Source: CAZGTQ01 sp964528575 (GTDB taxonomy: Bacteria; Planctomycetota; UBA1135; GCA-002686595). From it: DNA of 40,840 bases. The position numbers and the translations under genes were made by a program. This document shows positions 17,515 to 24,277 of this stretch, one piece after another. The notes below the pieces were generated by a model. It saw only the letters and a program-made list of their open reading frames with translations, had not been told where the DNA came from and did not search any database. The first letter of the stretch is position 1. Every line of letters begins with the position of its first letter. Location: positions 1 to 40,840 of the forward strand of contig CAZGTQ010000318.1 of NCBI GenBank assembly GCA_964528575.1, written 5' to 3'.

Positions 17515-18466
17515 GAGCCCGTTCCAGGGCGTGATCCTCGCCGCGGGCAAGGGCACGCGCATCCAGCCCTTCAGCGACCACTTGCCCAAGCCGCTGCTGC
17601 CGATCCTCGACCGGCCGCTGCTCGTGTGGCAGATCGAGGCGATGCGCCGGCTCGGCGTCCTGGACATCGTGATCGTCATCGGCCACCTCGGCCACTTCGT
17701 CGTCCAGACGCTGGGCGACGGGTCGCGCTACGGCGTGCGCCTCACGTACGTCGAGCAGGAGCGTACGCTCGGCATCGCGCACGCCGTCGCGCAGCTCGAG
17801 CGCGACGTCGACCGTCCGTTCCTCCTGTTCCTCGGCGACATCTTCTTCGAGACGGAGAACCTCGGCAGCATGCTCGAGTTGTTCGAGCGCGACGGCGTCG
17901 ACGCGGTGCTCGCGGTGAAGAAGGAGCCCGATGCCGCAGCGATCCGGCGCAACTTCACGGTCGATCTCGACGAGCGCGGTTTCGTGCAGCGCGTGATCGA
18001 GAAGCCGCGCCACCCGCGCACCGACCTGAAGGGCTGCGGGTTGTACTTGTTCGACCCGACGTTCTTCGACGCGATCCGCCGCACGCCGCGCACGGCGCTG
18101 CGCGACGAGTACGAGCTGACCGACTCGATCCAGATCTTCATCGAGTACGGCTACGGCGTCCTCCCCGCGCCGGTGGTGCAGCAGGACCTGAACCTCTCGG
18201 AGCCGCGCGACCTGCTCGAGCTCAACCTACGCTGCATGCGCCGCTCCGCCCCGGGCGACGGCCGCGTCGCCGGCAGCCACGTCGCGCCGACCGCGGTGAT
18301 CGAGGACGGCGCGCGGCTCGACGGCTGCGTCGTCATGGACGGCGCGCGCGTTCCCGCGGGCGCGGTGCTCGAGAGCTGCCTCGTGCTCCCGGGCGAGGCG
18401 ATCCGCTCCGGCCGCTTCCGCCGCACGATCTTCACGGCCGGCCTCGAGGTCGCCTGCGACGGTTGA
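17513..18466 (+). CDS. Sugar-phosphate nucleotidyltransferase with C-terminal beta-helix
   Basis: A 317-residue protein. The N-terminal Rossmann-like domain begins GVILAAGKGTRIQPF and continues LPKPLLPILDRPLL, the nucleotide-binding signature of the glucose-1-phosphate thymidylyl/uridylyltransferase family, with K26 as the conserved lysine. FLGDIFF carries the metal-binding Asp. The product-side motif VIEKPRHP and the segment DEYELTDSIQ are also typical. From about residue 250 a short left-handed beta-helix follows (VAPTAVIEDGARLDGCVVMDGARV). It activates a hexose 1-phosphate to an NDP-sugar; base and sugar cannot be told from sequence. Only the ATG inside the inverted repeat gives a full domain. 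Its stop overlaps the larE start. Confidence 0.88.
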   Translation: MSPFQGVILAAGKGTRIQPFSDHLPKPLLPILDRPLLVWQIEAMRRLGVLDIVIVIGHLGHFVVQTLGDGSRYGVRLTYVEQERTLGIAHAVAQLERDVDRPFLLFLGDIFFETENLGSMLELFERDGVDAVLAVKKEPDAAAIRRNFTVDLDERGFVQRVIEKPRHPRTDLKGCGLYLFDPTFFDAIRRTPRTALRDEYELTDSIQIFIEYGYGVLPAPVVQQDLNLSEPRDLLELNLRCMRRSAPGDGRVAGSHVAPTAVIEDGARLDGCVVMDGARVPAGAVLESCLVLPGEAIRSGRFRRTIFTAGLEVACDG

Positions 18467-19266
18467 GCCGGACGTACGCAGAGCGGATCGCGCGGCTCTT
18501 CGCGCGCCTGGACGCGCTCGACGACTTGCTCGTCGCGTTCTCGGGCGGCGTCGACTCGAGCGCGCTCCTGGGTGCGGCGCGCGAGCGGCTGGGCGAGCGC
18601 TGCGCGGCGGTCGTCGCCGACTCGCCCTCGCTCCCGCGCCGCGAGCTCGCGGACGCCGAGCACGTCGCCCGCGCGCTGGGCGCGCGGCTCTTCGTCGTGC
18701 GCACCGACGAGCTCGACGATCCGCGCTACCGCGCGAACCGCGGCGAGCGCTGCTACTTCTGCAAGTCCGCGCTGTTCGACGCGATGGAGCTCGTCGCGGG
18801 CCGCGAAGGCTTCCGTCACCTCGCGTTCGGCGAGATCGCCGACGACGCGCTCGACGACCGGCCCGGCGCGCGCGCGGCGCGCGAGCGGGGCATCCTCGCG
18901 CCGCTCGCGGACGCGGGGCTTGGCAAGGACGACGTGCGGCGCTTCGCGCGCGAGCGCGGGCTCGCGGTCGCGTCGAAGCCGGCGTCGGCGTGCCTCGCGT
19001 CGCGCATCCCGGTCGGCACGCCGGTCGACGCCGAGCGGCTCGCGCGCGTCGAGGCGGCCGAGGACGCGCTCGTCGCGCTCGGCTTGCGCGAGCTGCGCGT
19101 GCGCGACCGCGGGCCGCGCGCGCGGCTCGAGGTGGGGGCGGGCGAGCTGGAGCACGCGCGGGCGCGCGCGGCGGCGATCGGCCAAGCGCTCGCCGCCGCC
19201 GGCTACGAGGGTTTCGAGCTCGCGCTCTACGTCCCGCCGGCCGAGCGCGTCCCGGCGGCCCCTTGA
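18463..19266 (+). CDS. larE: ATP-dependent sacrificial sulfur transferase LarE
   Basis: A 267-residue PP-loop protein of the LarE family, which supplies sulfur for the nickel-pincer cofactor of lactate racemase-type enzymes. The PP-loop is SGGVDSS (27-33). RCYFCKS places C97 and C100, and SACLASRIP places C177, matching the sacrificial Cys176 region of the Lactobacillus protein. The only start in a sensible place is TTG 18463, overlapping the nucleotidyltransferase TGA as TTGA; this implies translational coupling. No larA, larB or larC lies in the window, so the partner enzyme is elsewhere or the protein serves another sulfur transfer. The extra cysteines could instead support the iron-sulfur variant of LarE. 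Confidence 0.92.
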   Translation: MSRTYAERIARLFARLDALDDLLVAFSGGVDSSALLGAARERLGERCAAVVADSPSLPRRELADAEHVARALGARLFVVRTDELDDPRYRANRGERCYFCKSALFDAMELVAGREGFRHLAFGEIADDALDDRPGARAARERGILAPLADAGLGKDDVRRFARERGLAVASKPASACLASRIPVGTPVDAERLARVEAAEDALVALGLRELRVRDRGPRARLEVGAGELEHARARAAAIGQALAAAGYEGFELALYVPPAERVPAAP

Positions 19267-19296
19267 CGCTCCCGAGTCGACGCTCCCCTGCGCCCC

Positions 19297-20496
19297 TCAG
19301 CGCTGGAAGATCGGCAGGAGCGCCTCGGGCAGCGCCAGGAAGAGGCAGTTGACCGCGGTCGCGTAGCTGTCGCCGTAGGCGAGGCTGCGCCAGGAGCCGT
19401 CCTCGGCCTGTGCCTCGAGGACGCTCTCGCGCTCGAGCGGGAACCAGCGCTCGAACAGACTCGTGTCGGCGAGCTGCCACAGCGCCTGGTACACGTACAG
19501 GCGCTCGTAGTAGGGGAAGTCCGGCGCGCCGACGACGATGCCGTCTTCGCGGTCCTGCAGGTCCTTGCGGATCGCGAGGATCGCGCTCTCGATCTCGGCG
19601 CCGCCGTAGCGGCCGGCGGCGTTCAGCGTGGCGACGCCCGCGGCGGTCAGCGCGAGCGAGTAGCGGCGCTTGTCGGTCGCGTACGCGAAGCGGCCGGCGT
19701 TCTCGCCCTCCGTCGCCTGCAGCGCGCGCACGTAGTCCTCCGCGCGCTCGATCACCGTCCGGTCGACGGCGATCCCCGCGTTGCGCGCGGCGCGCAGGGC
19801 CTGGACGAGACAGATCGTGGTCGAGCCCTCGTGCGATGCAGACACGACCGGGTCGTACCACCAGCCGCCCTCGCCGCCCTGGCTGCGCTCGATGCAGCGC
19901 ACCGCCAGGACGAGCGCTTCCGCCAGCCGCTCGCCCCGCAGCGAGCGCGGCGAGGTCGAGTACGCCTGCGCGAGCGCGAGCGTCGCGAAGCCGTGGCCGT
20001 GGATCTGCGAGACGGTGTCGCCCTCGCGGTGGACGTAGCCGTACTCGGGATTGGGGATTCCGCCGGCCGTGGCGTCGCGGTCCACGTGCGCGAGCAGGTA
20101 GTCGATCGCCCGCGCGACCTCGGCGCCGTACGGGCCGCGGTCGGGCGCGTGTCCGGCGGCGAGGAACGCGAGCGCGGCGAGCGCGGTGACGCCGATGGGG
20201 GCGTAGCGCTCGTCGCGGTAGCCGCTGGGCGGGAACGAACCGTCCTGCGTCAGCGCTTGCTGGCTCGCGAGGAAGGCGAGCCCGTGCTCGAGCGCGCGGA
20301 TGGCGCGCGGCGGCTGCACCCACATCTCGCGCAGCGGCGGCGCGTCCGACTCCCCCGGGTCGAGCGCCGGCGCGCGGCGCCCGCCGCCGCGCTCGCCCGA
20401 GCCGCCGTCGGGACGATCGTCGGCGGCCGCTCCCGGCGCGTTCCCGGCGGCGACGGCTGCCGCCAGGAGGAGGGTCAGGAGCGGCCGCACGATCAA
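19297..20496 (-). CDS. Exported squalene-cyclase-like alpha/alpha-toroid protein, copy 1
   Basis: A 399-residue protein with an N-terminal signal peptide (LLTLLLAAAVAAGNAPGAAA) and prenyltransferase/squalene-oxidase repeats. Repeat cores include SQQALTQDGSFPP, SQGGEGGWWYD and AQAEDGSWRS, which are QW-like motifs. The aspartate-rich catalytic motif of true squalene-hopene cyclases is not apparent, and export makes a terpene-cyclase role unlikely; a binding role is inferred. The start is TTG at 20496, one base after the preceding TAG, with AAGGA seven bases upstream; GTG 20490 is an alternative. It ends LLPIFQR, the same ending as the paralog at 26684. It is the last gene of the operon and converges on larE with a 30-nt spacer. 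Confidence 0.85.
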   Translation of the reverse strand: MIVRPLLTLLLAAAVAAGNAPGAAADDRPDGGSGERGGGRRAPALDPGESDAPPLREMWVQPPRAIRALEHGLAFLASQQALTQDGSFPPSGYRDERYAPIGVTALAALAFLAAGHAPDRGPYGAEVARAIDYLLAHVDRDATAGGIPNPEYGYVHREGDTVSQIHGHGFATLALAQAYSTSPRSLRGERLAEALVLAVRCIERSQGGEGGWWYDPVVSASHEGSTTICLVQALRAARNAGIAVDRTVIERAEDYVRALQATEGENAGRFAYATDKRRYSLALTAAGVATLNAAGRYGGAEIESAILAIRKDLQDREDGIVVGAPDFPYYERLYVYQALWQLADTSLFERWFPLERESVLEAQAEDGSWRSLAYGDSYATAVNCLFLALPEALLPIFQR

Positions 20497-21291
20497 CTAC
20501 ACGTCCTTGGACGCGCGGTTCAAACGGCGGTAGTACGCATCGATCCAGTCGCGGTAGCGTGCGGGCATGTCGTCGCCGCCCTTGGTGCGGAACACCTCGC
20601 GCGCGCGCGGCGGCAGATCGCCCCAGCGATCGCTGCCGTCGGCGGACGCCGGAGCGCCCGGCGGCTTCGCCTGCGGCGGGTCGCCGGGGTTGTTGCGGCC
20701 GGGATCGTCGCTGGCGAACGGGCTGTCGGGCTGGCCGCCCTGCGGCTGCTCGCCCTGCGGCTGCTCGCCCTGCTCCGGCTTCTCGCCGCCCGGCTTCTCC
20801 GGCGTCTGCTCCCGGTCGCCCGGCGCCTGGCCCTGGGCCTGGTCGAGCGGGCTCTCGCCCGGCTTCTGGCCCGACTGCTGCGGCTGACTAGCGGACTGGC
20901 CCTTGCTGCTTCCCGAGCAGCAACTGCCGCCGCTTCATGTCCCGCCCGACTCGAGGATCTTGTCGATCGTCTCGAGCACCTGGCTGCCGCTCTGCTGCGT
21001 GCGGCGCAAGAGCTCGGCGATGCCGCTGTCCTCGGGAGCGTCGAGCGGGATGTCGCCGGCGCCGGCATCCGAGAGCAGCACGTCGATCTCGCGCAGCTTG
21101 CGCTCGACCTCCGCGAACAGCTCGGGGATCTCGCTCGACGAGTCGTGCGAGCCCAGGCCGATCGGCGGGAGCAGCTCGCCGTCGTCTTTTTCGCCGCCTT
21201 CGTCCTGCGCGCCCGCGACGCCGGCGAGCAGCCCCAGGACGAGGGCTGCGGCCGGAGCGCGCAGCGCGAGGATGTTTCGAATCGCTTTCAT
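20497..21291 (-). CDS. Exported protein with in-frame TGA, candidate selenoprotein (Sec119)
   Basis: Read through the TGA at 20937-20935, the frame gives 264 residues. Residues 1-28 are a signal peptide (ALVLGLLAGVAGA). Residues about 50-115 are helical (IPELFAEVERKLREIDVLL; QVLETIDKIL). TGA is residue 119, followed by SGGSCCSGSSKG with C124 and C125. Residues about 131-220 are a Gln/Pro/Gly/Glu-rich linker. The C-terminus (RWGDLPPRAREVF, then RYRDWIDAYYRRLNR) is an ordered domain of the kind I recall ending single-chain planctomycete proteins. The downstream half has no in-frame start until GTG inside that domain. A GGAGG lies five bases before ATG 21291. If TGA is a plain stop, the product is 118 residues and the rest is a remnant. 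Its position between the coiled-coil and cyclase-like genes fits an envelope role. Confidence 0.6.
20903..20923 (-). promoter_or_regulatory. SECIS-like hairpin just after the in-frame TGA
   Basis: On the minus strand, 11 nt after the TGA, TTGCTGCT (20923-20916) pairs perfectly with AGCAGCAA (20910-20903) around the loop CGGGA. The TGA-to-loop distance is 19 nt. Published bacterial SECIS criteria ask for an apical loop of 3-14 nt with a G in its first two bases, a stem of 4-16 bp and a TGA-to-loop spacing of 16-37 nt; all are met. These criteria are loose, so the hairpin alone is not proof. Confidence 0.55.
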
Positions 21292-21324
21292 GGGTGCCTC
21301 CGAGGCCAGTGGTCCTGGCCGGGG

Positions 21325-24261
21325 CTAGTGGTCGTCGGTCTCGCCCTCCGCACCCGGCTCCGGCTCCGGCTCCGCGTGCGGAGACGGGTTGCCGTCCGGG
21401 TCGGGCAGGCCGAGCCGTTCACGGAATTGTACGAACAGGTCGCTCAGGCGCTCGTGGCGGTAGGCGAGGCGCATCACGTCCTCGAGCACGAGCGGGTTCA
21501 CGTCGGCCGTGTCCAGCTCCGGGTAGAGCAGCAGCATGCGCTCGACCTGCTCCTGGATCTCGACCTCCATGCGGCGCAGGAGCTTGAGCTCGGCGGTGTC
21601 CGGCACGAGGCGCGGCTTCTGCTCGCCCTGGCCCTGCTGGTCTTGCTGCTGCTGCTGTTGCTGCTGGTTCTGCTCCTCCTCGCGGCGCTGCTGCTCCTGG
21701 CGCAGCGCCTCGAGCAGCCATTCGAAGCTCTCGGCGACGTCCTCCTGGAGCGCCTGCACGCGCGCGCCGCTCTGGTAGCCGCCCTCCTCGTCGAGGTCGC
21801 GGGCGATCAGGTCGAGGTCGCTCTTGCACTGCGCGAGGATCTCGGCGAACACCACGGAGCCTTCCTGCGCGATCGCGCCGGAGATCTCCGCGCAGCGCTC
21901 CCCGACCGCCGCCTCGGCGCGCGCGCTGCGCCGCAGCCGCAGCCGTTGCGCGCGCGAGGGCTGCTCGTCGTCGGTGCGCTCGGCGTCGATCTCGCGCACG
22001 AGCTGCATCTGCTCGCCGTGGTCGCGCACGAGGCTCTTCGTCTCCTCGATGATCCTGAAGAGCAGCTCCTCCTGGCGTAGCCGCTGGTACTGCTCCTCTT
22101 CCTCCTCGAGCTGGCGCTGGGTCTCGCGCAGCTCGCGCTCGACCTCCTGCTCCTCCTGTTGGGCGTCGTCGAACTCGCCCCGGTCGAGCGAGGCCTGCGC
22201 CTTCTGCGCGGCCTGGTCGGCGCGGTCGAGCGCCGGCGTCGGGCGCGCGTTCTTGCGCTCGCGGATGCGGTCGGCGAGCCGCAGGAGCTCCTCGCGGATG
22301 CGCTCCTGCTCGCGCGCGAGCTCCTCCGACTTGCGCTGGTCCTCTTCGGTCTGCGGCGCCACGCCGCTCTTCGCCGACTGCTGGGCCTGCTGCAGCGCCT
22401 CCTTGGCTTCGCGCTGCTTGCCCGCGGCGGACGAGCTCTTGCCCTGCGAGAGCTGCTGCGACGCCTCGTCCATCGCCTGCTGCGCGCGCTGCAGCGACTC
22501 GCCGACGTCGCGCTGCGCCTCGGGCGTGAGCGACGCCTCGGGCAGCGTCTCGCCGAGCTGGCGCGCCGAGTCGGCGAGCGCCTGTTGTTCTTGGGCCTGC
22601 GCGCGCACGGCCTCCGCCGCCTGCTCGGCGCTCTGCTCGCGCGCCTGGGCGAGCGACTCGGCCGCCTTCTCGAGCGCCTCGCGCGCCTGGTCCGCGCGCT
22701 GCGCCGCGTCCTTGGCCTCGCTCTCGCGCGCGGCGCCGGCGGCCTGCTCCATCGCCGCGGCGGCCTCGCGCAGGCTCTCGCGCGCGGCCTCGACCGATTC
22801 GCTCTGCGACTGGGGCAGCGTCGACAAGCCGCGCTCGAGGCGCTCGGTCTCCTGGGCCTGCGTGCCCTGCGAGGCGGACAGCGCGCGGGAGAGGAACTGC
22901 ATGTCCTGCAGGCCGCGCTTGAGGCTCTCGCTCGCCTCCTCGGTCGCTTGCGCGGCCTCGCTCGCGGCCTTCTCGGGCGGCGACGCGGAGGCCTCGCCGG
23001 ACGCTGCGGAGCCCTCCGCGCGCGCCTGCTCCGAGGCCTTCTGCGCCCGCTCGAGCGCTTCGCGCACCGCCTCGGCGACGTCGCCGGCCACCGTGCTCGG
23101 GTCGTCGAGCTGCGCGAGCTGGCCCTGCGCCTGCGTGCGCGCCTCGCCCGCCTCCGTGCGTTGCTCGCGCGCCGCGGCTTCGAGCTCCTGCGCGCGCTCC
23201 TCGAGCTTCTGCGCGGCCTGCGCGAGCGCCTGCGGGTCCGCGCCCGCCGCGCGCAGCTCCTCGCTCGCCTGATCGAGCGCCTCGGCCGCCTGGCCGGCGC
23301 TCGCGTCGCCCGACGCGCGCTGGTTGCGCTCCTCGCGCCGCGCCGATTCGCTCAGCGCGCCGGCGAGCGCGTCGAGGTCGGGCAGGTTCTGCCGCGCCGC
23401 CGCCGCGGCCTTGCGCAGCTCCCTCGCGGTGCGCGCCAGCCGCTCCGCGCGCGTCTCGGACGCGCGCGCCGCGTCGAGCGATCCGCGCGCCGCCTCGAGG
23501 CGCTCGAGCTCGCTCGGGTCCCACGCATCGAGGACCGCCGCGTCCACGCGCTGCTTCTCGAGCAGGTCGCGCAGCATCTGCTCGTAGCGATCGAGGTCGA
23601 GCATGCCGGACTCGCGTCCGACCGCCTCGTTCGAGCGCAGGAGCTCTTCCTGCTCGCGGATCGCCTCGGCGAGGCCGGCCTCGAGGTCCCGCTGCGCGTC
23701 GTTCGCGACGTCGTCGCGCAGCGCCTCGGTCTTCTCGCGCAGGTCCGACTCGTCCTGCGCGAGCTGTCCGAGCGCGCGCTGGAAGTCCTTCAGCTCCTGG
23801 ATCGACTCCTCGAGGCTCTCGAGGTTTTCGCGGTCCATCAGGATGGAGAGCAGCCGCTCGAGCCGTTGGACGATCGCGTCCTGCGTGCCGAGCGAGCCGA
23901 CGACCTGCCCCTCCTCGATGCGCGCGCGCGACTGCTCCATCAGCTCCTCGAGCGTGAGCGCGCCGATCGCCTCGTCGCGCTGGCGCAGGAGCTCGAGACC
24001 CTCGCGCAGGAGCTCGACGGCGCGCGGCCGTCCCTCGGCCTCGAGGCGCTCGACGAGCAGCTCCATCGTCTGCTCGAGACGCTGGAGCTGGCGGCGCAGG
24101 AGCGCCTGCTCCTCCCCGATGCCGACGAGCTCGCGGTTCTGCGGGCCGTCGTCGTCGGCGTCGGCCGCGCGGGCGGGCGCCGCGAGCGCCGCGAGCGGCA
24201 CGAGCGCGAGGAGCGCCGCCGCCAGGGGCCGCTTCGTTCGGATGGTGCGCGTGAGCTTCAT
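21325..24261 (-). CDS. Exported giant coiled-coil protein
   Basis: A 978-residue protein. A signal peptide (PLAAALLALVPLAALAAPARA) covers about residues 1-32. Almost everything after it is charged heptad-like helix rich in Ala, Glu, Gln and Arg, for example LLRRQLQRLEQTMELLVERL, ELAREQERIREELLRLADRI and VERELRETQRQLEEEEEQYQ. A Gln-rich stretch (NQQQQQQQQDQQGQ, near residue 870) precedes a compact C-terminal domain with MEVEIQEQVERMLLLYPEL and DVMRLAYRHERLSDLF. The last 25 residues are Pro/Glu-rich. ATG 24261 has GGAG seven bases upstream. Gene order after a DUF4175-like membrane protein suggests a periplasmic rod or tether. Function is unknown. Confidence 0.85.
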   Translation of the reverse strand: MKLTRTIRTKRPLAAALLALVPLAALAAPARAADADDDGPQNRELVGIGEEQALLRRQLQRLEQTMELLVERLEAEGRPRAVELLREGLELLRQRDEAIGALTLEELMEQSRARIEEGQVVGSLGTQDAIVQRLERLLSILMDRENLESLEESIQELKDFQRALGQLAQDESDLREKTEALRDDVANDAQRDLEAGLAEAIREQEELLRSNEAVGRESGMLDLDRYEQMLRDLLEKQRVDAAVLDAWDPSELERLEAARGSLDAARASETRAERLARTARELRKAAAAARQNLPDLDALAGALSESARREERNQRASGDASAGQAAEALDQASEELRAAGADPQALAQAAQKLEERAQELEAAAREQRTEAGEARTQAQGQLAQLDDPSTVAGDVAEAVREALERAQKASEQARAEGSAASGEASASPPEKAASEAAQATEEASESLKRGLQDMQFLSRALSASQGTQAQETERLERGLSTLPQSQSESVEAARESLREAAAAMEQAAGAARESEAKDAAQRADQAREALEKAAESLAQAREQSAEQAAEAVRAQAQEQQALADSARQLGETLPEASLTPEAQRDVGESLQRAQQAMDEASQQLSQGKSSSAAGKQREAKEALQQAQQSAKSGVAPQTEEDQRKSEELAREQERIREELLRLADRIRERKNARPTPALDRADQAAQKAQASLDRGEFDDAQQEEQEVERELRETQRQLEEEEEQYQRLRQEELLFRIIEETKSLVRDHGEQMQLVREIDAERTDDEQPSRAQRLRLRRSARAEAAVGERCAEISGAIAQEGSVVFAEILAQCKSDLDLIARDLDEEGGYQSGARVQALQEDVAESFEWLLEALRQEQQRREEEQNQQQQQQQQDQQGQGEQKPRLVPDTAELKLLRRMEVEIQEQVERMLLLYPELDTADVNPLVLEDVMRLAYRHERLSDLFVQFRERLGLPDPDGNPSPHAEPEPEPGAEGETDDH

Positions 24262-24277
24262 CGAAGATCTCCGTCGT

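Noticed and set aside
20888..20938. ATG at 20938 overlapping the TGA (ATGA) and opening a 16-codon frame, MKRRQLLLGKQQGPVR
   Set aside because: It stops at TAG 20890-20888 and is in a different frame from the downstream domain. To reach that domain it would need a +1 shift, and it has no hydrophobic signal like the rest of the operon. Kept only as the main alternative to selenocysteine.
20520..21068. 182-residue minus-strand open frame over the candidate selenoprotein
   Set aside because: Arg/Ser/Ala-rich, no domain, and its codon pattern is the shadow of the frame with the WGDLPPR domain.
21640..21670. CTG/CAG-rich tract in the coiled-coil gene
   Set aside because: It simply encodes the Gln-rich stretch NQQQQQQQQDQQ and needs no other explanation.
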